This document shows, in pieces, positions 1 through 7,425 of a DNA stretch of 40,085 nt. A program made the position numbers and the translations under genes. Within the stretch, counting starts at the first letter, position 1. The number at the start of each line of letters is the position of its first letter. The stretch comes from Brochothrix campestris FSL F6-1037 (GTDB taxonomy: Bacteria; Bacillota; Bacilli; Lactobacillales; Listeriaceae): NCBI RefSeq assembly GCF_000525915.1, contig NZ_AODH01000017.1, forward strand, positions 1-40,085, read 5' to 3'. The notes below the pieces were generated by a model. It was not told where the DNA came from. It did not search any database and saw only the letters and a list, made by a program, of their open reading frames with translations.

Positions 1-2
1 TC

Positions 3-21
3 TCAGATTGTAGACAAAGTC
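3..21 (-). repeat. Copy 1 of a GACTTTGTCTACAA-type motif
   Basis: Read on the minus strand this is GACTTTGTCTACAATCTGA, the same motif found at 19733-19755 and 32958-32980, where it directly precedes a terminator hairpin. The extended form TAGAC-TTT-GTCTA is itself a small hairpin. What lies downstream on this strand is outside the window, so its link to a terminator cannot be tested here. Seen directly; function unknown. Confidence 0.5.
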
Positions 22-140
22 TAAACAGACTTCGTTTTCTTTGTAATGCTAGTACAGTGACTTTGTATACGAGATGATAAGACTGAATAGAAATGTTGTT
101 ATATCCTCTCGTATTTAAATCCTAAACTTGGGTGATTTCA

Positions 141-347
141 AAAATAACGCATCGATGGGAAATAGTCGAGACGTTATTTTCTCCAATCACTGCCGTTTAG
201 AACGGCTTTAAATTCTTTTGTTCTAGGAAAAACGAGCCTTTGAGGTGAGTGTACAGATGGTACTCGACTCCGATAAGGGGAGGCATTGACGACCTAGAAC
301 AGCATTTATCTTCAGCCTCGAGCCAGCTATGCTTAGCTGGCTCTTTT
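141..347 (+). ncRNA. Candidate structured non-coding RNA with its own terminator
   Basis: No convincing reading frame covers this stretch, yet it is rich in self-pairing on the plus strand. AAAATAACG (141-149) pairs with CGTTATTTT (172-180). GCCGTT (192-197) pairs with AACGGC (201-206). GTTCTAGG (220-227) pairs with CCTAGAAC (293-300) and encloses smaller helices, including CTCC-GATAA-GGGGAG. The end is a perfect 10-bp stem (320-329 with 334-343) followed by TTTT, an intrinsic terminator. The order fits an independently transcribed RNA of roughly 200 nt. I do not recognise a known class: the hallmarks of tmRNA, RNase P RNA, SRP RNA and common riboswitches are not visible, and 6S RNA cannot be excluded. 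The 5' end is not defined and no clear promoter was found. The gene downstream is on the other strand, so this is not its leader. Confidence 0.45.
320..347 (+). terminator. Intrinsic terminator of the candidate ncRNA
   Basis: Perfect 10-bp inverted repeat GAGCCAGCTA / TAGCTGGCTC with a 4-nt loop, followed by TTTT on the plus strand. The minus strand has no T tract after the hairpin, so it acts for rightward transcription although no protein gene precedes it. Confidence 0.65.
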
Positions 348-362
348 ACTGTAGAAAGTATG

Positions 363-885
363 TTAAATTGGTCTTTCAGTCCCTTGTTGTTCATCAGCAG
401 GGTCATGAATAAGATAGTTTGTAATATGACCATAATCAAGTTGTCCCACTGGTGCGGTATATACGAATTTTTCTAATTTAGCATAGGCATCTGTTAAGGT
501 GAAGGCCAGTCGGTCTTGTGATGTTTTCCACCCGATGAGTAAGGAATAAGGGGCTTGGTTGTGGCGCTTTCCGAATGCCAAATAGGTAACGCCCTGAGGT
601 AATTCAGTCGCTAAACGATGGATAATATCGGTTAAGAACAGAGCATCTTCGGTTGAGACTGAAAACAGATAGGCATCGAGTCCATTGGATAAGGTCAGTG
701 CGCCAGTTTGTTCAATCACATCATAGGTCGTACCACCAGCAAACGGCGTTTTTTTTGCTACCTGTATTATCCAACAGCATTGTTTCGTGTGGGCTTGTTA
801 AATAATAAAGTCCTGGCCGGCGATGAGCCTCGTAATATTTTGCTAAATAATCAGCTGTACCATGAGTAACATAAAAAGCGGTCAT
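363..885 (-). CDS. HmoB/YhgC-like antibiotic-biosynthesis-monooxygenase-fold protein, frameshifted as sequenced
   Basis: The N-terminus (MTAFYVTHGTADYLAKY) resembles B. subtilis YhgC/HmoB (MKVYITYGTADFL...), a heme-degrading monooxygenase of the IsdG/ABM fold. The reading frame breaks in an A8 run (plus strand T8 at about 749-756). With seven bases the frame passes through SKKTPFAGGTTYDVIEQTG into the downstream frame, giving 173 aa against about 166 in HmoB. Start ATG at 885 is preceded by a strong GGAGGG. HmoB opens the heme ring to release iron in the cytoplasm. That role is family knowledge; I have not verified the catalytic residues here. In Bacillus the same gene lies in the same broad region as comK and the lipoate ligase, which supports the assignment. 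The frameshift is probably a sequencing error. Confidence 0.7.
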
Positions 886-1082
886 AAAAATCCCTCCTCA
901 ATCTAAATGAAAGGCGTTTGGTTGCGTCAATTGTTGGGCGCTCGTCTTTATGCCCATATAGTAACACATAACTAGCTCATTACGAATGAAAAAGGTCAGG
1001 GGCACTAACTCTTTACTTGTATATGTGTTCGAATTTTGGCATACTGAAAGCAGAATAAACGATTGAGAGGAGCAACACAACC

Positions 1083-2078
1083 ATGTTATATATTGACAAT
1101 AAAGGTATTACTGACCCATCGATTAATATCGCTATCGAGGAATTTGTGTTGAATAATTTAGAAGTGACAGAACCGTATTTGCTATTTTACATCAACCGTC
1201 CGTCAATTATTATCGGCCGCAATCAAAATACGATTGAAGAAATTAATACGGACTATGTCAATGCTAATAACATTAAGGTGGTTCGACGTTTATCAGGTGG
1301 TGGAGCCGTTTATCACGATTTAGGTAACTTAAACTTTAGCTTCTTAACGAAGGATGATGGCAATAGTTTCTCAAACTATCAAAAGTTTCTTGAACCGGTA
1401 ATTGCCGCCCTCCAAACAATGGGTGTGAATGCAGAGCTTAAAGGCCGTAATGATATGGTCGTAGGTGAACGAAAGGTTAGTGGTAACGCACAATTTGCGA
1501 CGCACGGTAAGATGTATTCACATGGAACATTAATGTTTGACAGTGATATTGATGAGGTCGTTAACTCATTAAAAGTCCGCAAAGAAAAGATTGAATCCAA
1601 AGGGATTAAATCGGTCAGAAGCCGCGTGGCCAATCTATCAGAGTTTATGTCAGAAAAAATGACAACCGAACAATTCAAGGAACGTTTGCTCTTATCGATT
1701 TTCGCGGTTGAGGCTATCGAAGATGTGAAAGAATATGTTTTAACTGAAGCAGATTGGGCCGAAATTAAAGCGATCTCTGAACGACGCTATGCTAATTGGG
1801 ATTGGAACTACGGTAAATCACCTAAGTTCGATATTGAATTAACGAAACGTTTTCCAATTGGTTCGATTGATGTGCGGTTAAACGTAAAAAAAGGACATAT
1901 CGTTGCTGCCAAAATTTTTGGTGATTTTTTCGGTGTCGGTGATGTAACAGATATCGAGCAACGTTTAATCGGTGTGAAATATGAGCGAGAATCCATTCGA
2001 ACAGCGTTGGAAGTTTTATCGATTAAACATTATTTCGGTCAAATTACTTTGGATGATTTTTTAGCAGTTATTTATTAA
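1083..2078 (+). CDS. lplA: Lipoate-protein ligase A
   Basis: Activates lipoate with ATP to lipoyl-AMP and transfers it to lysines of lipoyl domains (2-oxoacid dehydrogenases, GcvH) in the cytoplasm. The 331-aa protein shows the family signatures: GRNQN (45-49), the adenylate/lipoate-binding motif RRLSGGGAVYHD (68-79), and KVSGNAQ (131-137) with the catalytic lysine. The rest is the C-terminal accessory domain, so this is a complete ligase of normal length, not a bare transferase. Start ATG follows GAGAGGAG with a somewhat long spacer. It is transcribed alone, facing the nitroreductase gene, with a shared two-way terminator between them. Symbol lplJ would also be used in Bacillus. Confidence 0.92.
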   Translation: MLYIDNKGITDPSINIAIEEFVLNNLEVTEPYLLFYINRPSIIIGRNQNTIEEINTDYVNANNIKVVRRLSGGGAVYHDLGNLNFSFLTKDDGNSFSNYQKFLEPVIAALQTMGVNAELKGRNDMVVGERKVSGNAQFATHGKMYSHGTLMFDSDIDEVVNSLKVRKEKIESKGIKSVRSRVANLSEFMSEKMTTEQFKERLLLSIFAVEAIEDVKEYVLTEADWAEIKAISERRYANWDWNYGKSPKFDIELTKRFPIGSIDVRLNVKKGHIVAAKIFGDFFGVGDVTDIEQRLIGVKYERESIRTALEVLSIKHYFGQITLDDFLAVIY

Positions 2079-2125
2079 AACAAAAGACCTTTCCAACATT
2101 TTTTGTTGGAAAGGTCTTTTGTTTT
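2077..2125. terminator. Bidirectional terminator between lplA and the nitroreductase gene
   Basis: A perfect 22-bp inverted repeat (2077-2098 with 2104-2125) around a T5 loop, core GACCTTTCCAACA. The A/T-rich stem ends supply U tracts in both directions. It begins inside the lplA stop codon and overlaps the stop of the convergent gene. Confidence 0.92.
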
Positions 2126-2660
2126 ATTTTGTAATGACAGTGAAAACGTCTGCTGCAGGTTTACGTTCACGTCCAGGCTTAAGTTCACCTTCAGGTGTAC
2201 CGACATGTACTAATGCCATCACGCGTTCGTTTGATGCAATGTTTAAAGTTGTTTTAAATGAATCAGAATTAATATAACCAGGTGTTTTCCAAGCGGTACC
2301 GATATTGTTGGCCCAAGCAAGTAAAGCAAAAGTTTGTGTCAAGGCCGCGGTTGCTTCTGTATCTTCTAACGCAACGCCGGCATCTTCGTGTGTCGTATTA
2401 ATAACGAGTAAAATACCAGGTAAAGACATTAATTTTTCGTATTTTTTACCACTTTTGTCTGGAAACGCAGCAGCTGCAACCTTAGCGATGGCATCATTTG
2501 TGTAATATTCAAAGCGCCAAGGTTGTGTAAGACGGTGGTTAGGGACCCAAACGGCAGTCTCTAATAATTCTTCAATTTCTGTTGATGGAACAGGTGTTGT
2601 ACTAAAAGCCGAAACCGACCGGCGTGTTTTAATGAGTTGTTCTAAATCTACTTTTGTCAT
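2124..2660 (-). CDS. Nitroreductase family protein (YdjA type)
   Basis: A 178-aa FMN-dependent nitroreductase-fold protein. It shows the N-terminal RRSVSAFSTTPVP motif (14-26, phosphate/FMN contact), the AVWVPNHRLTQPWRFEYY segment (about 36-53) typical of the small single-domain nitroreductases, and a C-terminal GRERKP. Such enzymes use NAD(P)H to reduce nitroaromatics, quinones or related electrophiles; the natural substrate cannot be read from sequence. The start ATG is preceded by AGGAGGTTAC. It is a single gene, convergent with lplA, with a TATGAT -10-like box about 45 nt upstream of the start. Confidence 0.88.
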   Translation of the reverse strand: MTKVDLEQLIKTRRSVSAFSTTPVPSTEIEELLETAVWVPNHRLTQPWRFEYYTNDAIAKVAAAAFPDKSGKKYEKLMSLPGILLVINTTHEDAGVALEDTEATAALTQTFALLAWANNIGTAWKTPGYINSDSFKTTLNIASNERVMALVHVGTPEGELKPGRERKPAADVFTVITK

Positions 2661-2755
2661 CTAAGTAACCTCCTATAAGTAACTATTGCTATCATAGCAC
2701 TTTTCGCTCGTTTTCGGGAAGGAGATTTTATTAAATGACGAAATTAACGGCGAAA

Positions 2756-3367
2756 TTAACGTTGCTGCCGGTGTTGCAGTATATTGTGGTCAATGCTTTT
2801 TGACGGTGAAACTCGTGTGTGATATGGAGGGTCTCCCTCCGCAACTTGCATACTGTTGTAGGTGGCATCGGCATAGGTCGCTTTTCGTTTCGTCTTATCA
2901 AAGTTGCCTAATAATTTCATGTGTAATAAAGAGGTGCGGGCTAATTGATTTGAGAAACTATCGAAGGACATATCAAGTGTGAGTTCAAAACCGTTATAAA
3001 AAACTAAATGTGTTTTAGCATGAGGTGCTTTATGATACTGTGATAGATGTTGGGGGAAAATCCAAGTGCAATCTGTTTTTCGTTTCGGACTCGTTGTGGG
3101 AAATGTAAAAATAGACGACATACTGTCAATCATAATTGGTGCTTTATGCGTGAAACCAATCAAGTGTTTTGTCGCTGATTTACGCCCTTCAAAACTGGAA
3201 CCGAAAAATTTACAACCATCCGAAATGAGTTTTACAGGATTTTGTGCAATTTGATGTGATCCTTCGGAATCAATCACAATAGCATGACAATCATATTTAG
3301 AGATCATTAAGGGTTGAATGATCATTGTACTCGCATTTATCTCATACTCATTTAAAATCGTCGTCAT
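2756..3367 (-). CDS. comK: Competence transcription factor ComK
   Basis: A 203-aa protein aligning over most of its length with B. subtilis ComK: YEINASTM near the start, FFGSSFEGRK (54-63), HKAPIMID (74-81), FPT (89-91) and the SFDSFSNQLARTSLL segment near 132-146. ComK binds AT-boxes as a tetramer and switches on the DNA-uptake genes and its own gene. The C-terminal tail after about residue 155 no longer resembles ComK that I know and is somewhat longer; it may be lineage-specific. There is no phage insertion in the gene, in contrast to many Listeria strains. It is divergent from an IDEAL-domain gene with which it shares a 190-bp AT-rich intergenic region. Whether the cell becomes competent cannot be told from this window. 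Confidence 0.88.
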   Translation of the reverse strand: MTTILNEYEINASTMIIQPLMISKYDCHAIVIDSEGSHQIAQNPVKLISDGCKFFGSSFEGRKSATKHLIGFTHKAPIMIDSMSSIFTFPTTSPKRKTDCTWIFPQHLSQYHKAPHAKTHLVFYNGFELTLDMSFDSFSNQLARTSLLHMKLLGNFDKTKRKATYADATYNSMQVAEGDPPYHTRVSPSKSIDHNILQHRQQR

Positions 3368-3498
3368 CGTAATCCCTACTTTCTTTTTTATATAGATACT
3401 ACAGGTAACAAAATAAGCGTAGCATATTAAAAACGAACGGTTATCAATTTGGTATAAATGTTAAAAAAACAAGTTTATGCAATTTTCTGACAATTAAC

Positions 3499-3527
3499 TT
3501 GTAAACAATCAGAATGTCACGTATAAT
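3499..3527 (+). promoter_or_regulatory. Sigma-A-type promoter of the IDEAL-domain gene
   Basis: TTGTAA (-35, 3499-3504) and a perfect TATAAT (-10, 3522-3527) with the ideal 17-nt spacer, about 28 nt before the start codon. It lies in the comK divergent intergenic region, so ComK could act on both sides (inference). Confidence 0.75.
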
Positions 3528-3555
3528 TTAAAATAAAATGTGAGGAGTGATTATA

Positions 3556-3792
3556 ATGGAAAACAAATTCAATGGTTCTTTCTTGACACAGCAACAAGGA
3601 AACGCACTGGATGGGAACGTTCCAATCAACCAAACAGTTGAATCGCTATTTGAGCATTGTCTTATGAACAATCGTGTTCTAAATCTGCAAGGGGAAATCG
3701 ATGAGGCCTTAGATAACCGCCAACAAGAGCGTTTTCGTCTGTTAGTAAGTGAATTAAGTAGCGTTCAAGCACACATTCTGTCATATACATAG
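3556..3792 (+). CDS. IDEAL-domain small protein (YhzC-like)
   Basis: A 78-aa acidic protein whose C-terminal half (LQGEIDEALDNRQQERF and following) matches the IDEAL domain found in several small Bacillales proteins. I chose ATG 3556 because GAGGAG lies at 3542-3547; the in-frame GTG at 3547 overlaps the ribosome-binding site and is unlikely. A small gene beside comK on the opposite strand is also seen in Bacillus and Listeria. IDEAL domains are thought to mediate protein contacts; no enzymatic motif is visible and the function is unknown. It has its own promoter and terminator, so it is monocistronic. Confidence 0.75.
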   Translation: MENKFNGSFLTQQQGNALDGNVPINQTVESLFEHCLMNNRVLNLQGEIDEALDNRQQERFRLLVSELSSVQAHILSYT

Positions 3793-3822
3793 GAGGCAAT
3801 CAGGTGGATAAAATAGTAACCT

Positions 3823-3865
3823 AGTGTAGTCACTGTTAAAAACAACGGTGACTACACTTTTTTTG
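3823..3865 (+). terminator. Intrinsic terminator after the IDEAL-domain gene
   Basis: AGTGTAGTCAC pairs with GTGACTACACT, extended inward by CTGTT/AACGG, and is followed by a run of seven T. It separates this gene from addB. Confidence 0.9.
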
Positions 3866-3945
3866 CTGCCAAAATAATGCTTTTTTATCATCTGTTTGAT
3901 ACGGTGTGCTAAAATTGAACTATTAGAATAAAAGAGGTGACAAGC

Positions 3946-6900
3946 ATGAGTTTACAATCTGTTATTGGTCGAAGCGGTAGTGGTAAAACAACGTGGATGA
4001 TTGAAGCAATTATCCGACGAACAAAACAGTATCCAGATGAAATGATTTTTATCATTGCTCCCGATCAAATGACCTACCAAATTGAACATGAGTTATTAAT
4101 TCATCCAGAAGTCGAAGGGTTGTTAAATGTACAGGTTTATAGTATGAACCGTTTAGCTTGGCGTGTTTGTCGTGAAACCGGTGGCTTAGCCCAAACTTAT
4201 TTATCAAGCAATGGTTTGAATATGCTCATTCGCAAATTGCTAATGAGTGAGGCACCAGCTTTAAGTGTCTTTACGAAAGCGGCATCGAAACAAGGGTTTA
4301 TTACAGAAGTACATGACACTTTTCGTGAATTTAAACAATATGAGGTTACACCGGATATTTTAGCAGCAGTTAAAGATAATCAACTGCCAATCAGTATCGC
4401 CTTGCGAGATAAATTAGCAGATATCAATGCTATTTATCAACATTATTTAGCTGAAACAGCCGATAAATATTTAGAAACAGAGGATTACCTAACGCTACTG
4501 GTTGATGCGATACCGAACTATCAAGAATTCAGTAATGCGAGCTTCTTTATTGATGGTTTCTTTGAGTTTTCACCACAGGAATACAGCGTAATTGAACAGT
4601 TACTATTAGTTGCTAATCGAGTGACGATGACGTTTACGATGAATCCGGCGGATACGACCAATGAATTAACTGATTTGGATTTGTTTAGCCTCGCGAAACA
4701 TACGTATCGAAAAATCGCTGAGATGGTTCAACGCAATGGTATTGAAACGGAGCCTGAGCATTATGTCACAACGAATTATCAAAGTGAGCCGCTACAACAT
4801 ATCGAGGCGAATTTTGACCGTTTAACACATAAAATACCAAGTGATGAGGAACATGTCCATATTAGTATTGCCAACAATCGTCGAGCAGAAGTTGAAGGGA
4901 TTGCCCGTGAAATTCGGCGTCAAATTGTACATCAAGGCTATCGTTATAAGGATATTGCTGTATTTATCCGCAATGCTTCAGCCTATCAAATGCTCCTGCC
5001 GGCTGTTTTTAAAATGAACGAACTGCCATTCTTTATCGATGAAGCTAAAAAAATGGCCAATCATCCGTTGATTGAACTGTTAAGAGGCAGCTTGGAAGCT
5101 ATTACTACCAACTTTAATTACGATGCGATGTTCCAAATTGCTCGCACGGAATTGTTTGTACCACCGCGTTTTAATCCGAAAACAGGCCGACAACGGATTG
5201 ATCAACTTGAAAACTATGTTTTGGCTCGTAACTATTATGGTAAGAAATGGTTTGATGAGGCTGATTGGGTCTATCGACGCTACCAACAAACGGGACAAGC
5301 GGTCGTTCAAACGAATGCTGAACGTGAGCAACAACAACAAATAAATGATACGCGTCGATGGATAACGAAGCCACTGGCTCAGTTGCATCGATGCTTAAAA
5401 CAAGCAGAAACGGTACGAGAACAAGCTGCGGCCTTGTTTTATTATATGGAAGACTTGCAAGTTAGCGAGCATCTCAATCGCTGGCGCAACGAGGCTATTG
5501 CTAACGGGACGATTGAACAAACACAGATGCATGAACAGGCCTATAAGGCGAGTCTGCAATTGCTCGATGAACTTGTCGAAGTGATGGGGGATGAAACGCT
5601 CAGCATTACTCAGCTACGTGACATTCTTGCCACTGGGTTTGATGAATTAGAATTTACTGGTCTACCACCAACAATTGATCAAATTACCGTTGCCAATATT
5701 CAAACATCGCGGGTGTTAAACGTTAAGGTGGCGTTTGTGCTTGGCTTTAATGATGGCGTCTATCCGCAACGAGGGACTGATAAAGGCGTATTTAAAGAAG
5801 AAGATCGTCAATTGCTAGTCGATTCTGGCTTACCGATTCAATTAAGTGCCCGCCAACAGCTTGCATTAGAAGATTTCTATGCGTATCGTGCGTTAACCTC
5901 AGCTTCACAACAGTTATTTTTAAGTTATCCAATTGCTGATGAAGAAGGTCGGAGTTTATTAGTTTCACCGTATCTGCGTCGGATTGAACAGATGTTTAGC
6001 ACAATGATTGTGCCACAAAAATATTTATCAGATATGTCTGATTTAAGTGAGGTTGAACAATTCCCTTATATTGCTCATCCAAAGGCGAGTCTCAATACCC
6101 TTGTGGCTCAGATGCAACAACTGAAGGTTGGGTCTGAACCGAAGCCGATTTGGCAGGAGGTTTACAATTGGTTTTTAACACCGGCTCATGGTTACGTTGA
6201 TGTGACGAAACAGGCGTTAACGAGCTTGAGTTATGAAAATATTGCTAAACCACTGACCAAGGCAACCGCACGCTCACTCTTTCAGCCGGAGATTACTGCG
6301 AGCGTAAGTCGGATGGAGAAATTTTTCGGCTGTCATTTTTCTCATTTTGCCTCACATGGTTTAAAACTGCATGAACGTGAAATATATCGCCTCGAGAGTG
6401 TTGATATTGGTCAGATTTTTCATACGGCGATGGAAGATATTAGCCGTCGTTTAGCCGAGTCCGCCATTGAATGGGGAGCGTTAACAGCAGACGACATTAA
6501 AACATTGGCACAGGATGCCATCGATGTGCTGCGACCTGTTTATCAGTACGAAATTTTACTCAGCTCTAAAAAAATGGGCTATATTTCACATAAGTTGCAG
6601 ATGATTATCGAAAAGGCGACTACCGTTTTAAATGAGCAAGCACGTCATAGTAAATTTAAACCCTCTAATTTTGAAGTCGGTTTTGGTAAGGATGAGGTCA
6701 TTCCAGCCTTAACGCTACCGTTGAAAGACGGTACGATTTCATTGCAGGGGCGGATTGACCGGATTGATACCGCGGGCTACGAAGGACTTAATTATTTACG
6801 AATTATTGATTATAAATCAAGTGATCGTCATGTTGATTTTACAGAGGTGTATCATGGCATCGCCTTACAAATGTTAACCTACCTCGATATTGCGGTGACG

Positions 6901-7425
6901 AATGCGGCCAAACTTGTTAATGGTCCCGCTGAAGCAGCCGGGATGATGTACTTCCATCTCCACAATCCTTTCATCGAATATAAAAAAGAATTGGATGAAC
7001 AGGAAATTGAAGCCGATACGTTAAAAGCGTTTAAGATGGATGGTTGGGTGCTTGATAATAAAAACATCGTTGAATTGATGGATACAACGCTCGAACCGGG
7101 CAAAAGTTCTGCGACAATTCCAGTTAACTATGTTAAATCAGGTGATTTTGGCAGTCGTTCAAAAATTTTATCAACGAAGGACTTTGGGGTCCTCAGACAA
7201 CATGTACGTCAACAATATCAAACAGGTGGTAATTTAATTTTAGAAGGTAATATTGCGATTAATCCGTATCAACTGGATAAAAAAACACCGTGTCAATATT
7301 GTGATTACCGTTCAATTTGTCAGTTTGATGTGGTGAATGAAACAAATAGTTATCGGGTGATTGAACCAGAGAAGCAAGCTGACTTATTACGAAAAATGGG
7401 AGATGAAATAGCCGATGATGAGTAA
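3946..7425 (+). CDS. addB: ATP-dependent helicase/deoxyribonuclease subunit B
   Basis: AddB pairs with AddA to form the helicase-nuclease that processes double-strand ends to Chi-type sites for RecA loading, the Gram-positive RecBCD counterpart. The 1159-aa protein has a Walker A motif GRSGSGKTT (8-16), the inactive-helicase body expected of AddB, and a C-terminal nuclease domain with GRIDRIDT and DYKSS. The cysteines of the 4Fe-4S staple are present: one near residue 796 (FFGCHFSHF) and C1116, C1119, C1125 in CQYCDYRSIC. ATG 3946 is preferred over the in-frame GTG at 3937 because the latter lies inside the AAAGAGGTG ribosome-binding site. It overlaps addA by 11 bp, so the two are translationally coupled. 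Confidence 0.95.
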   Translation: MSLQSVIGRSGSGKTTWMIEAIIRRTKQYPDEMIFIIAPDQMTYQIEHELLIHPEVEGLLNVQVYSMNRLAWRVCRETGGLAQTYLSSNGLNMLIRKLLMSEAPALSVFTKAASKQGFITEVHDTFREFKQYEVTPDILAAVKDNQLPISIALRDKLADINAIYQHYLAETADKYLETEDYLTLLVDAIPNYQEFSNASFFIDGFFEFSPQEYSVIEQLLLVANRVTMTFTMNPADTTNELTDLDLFSLAKHTYRKIAEMVQRNGIETEPEHYVTTNYQSEPLQHIEANFDRLTHKIPSDEEHVHISIANNRRAEVEGIAREIRRQIVHQGYRYKDIAVFIRNASAYQMLLPAVFKMNELPFFIDEAKKMANHPLIELLRGSLEAITTNFNYDAMFQIARTELFVPPRFNPKTGRQRIDQLENYVLARNYYGKKWFDEADWVYRRYQQTGQAVVQTNAEREQQQQINDTRRWITKPLAQLHRCLKQAETVREQAAALFYYMEDLQVSEHLNRWRNEAIANGTIEQTQMHEQAYKASLQLLDELVEVMGDETLSITQLRDILATGFDELEFTGLPPTIDQITVANIQTSRVLNVKVAFVLGFNDGVYPQRGTDKGVFKEEDRQLLVDSGLPIQLSARQQLALEDFYAYRALTSASQQLFLSYPIADEEGRSLLVSPYLRRIEQMFSTMIVPQKYLSDMSDLSEVEQFPYIAHPKASLNTLVAQMQQLKVGSEPKPIWQEVYNWFLTPAHGYVDVTKQALTSLSYENIAKPLTKATARSLFQPEITASVSRMEKFFGCHFSHFASHGLKLHEREIYRLESVDIGQIFHTAMEDISRRLAESAIEWGALTADDIKTLAQDAIDVLRPVYQYEILLSSKKMGYISHKLQMIIEKATTVLNEQARHSKFKPSNFEVGFGKDEVIPALTLPLKDGTISLQGRIDRIDTAGYEGLNYLRIIDYKSSDRHVDFTEVYHGIALQMLTYLDIAVTNAAKLVNGPAEAAGMMYFHLHNPFIEYKKELDEQEIEADTLKAFKMDGWVLDNKNIVELMDTTLEPGKSSATIPVNYVKSGDFGSRSKILSTKDFGVLRQHVRQQYQTGGNLILEGNIAINPYQLDKKTPCQYCDYRSICQFDVVNETNSYRVIEPEKQADLLRKMGDEIADDE

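Noticed and set aside
249-476. Small plus-strand protein across the candidate RNA
   Set aside because: It spans the terminator hairpin and the hmoB-like gene end, has no ribosome-binding site and no recognisable motif.
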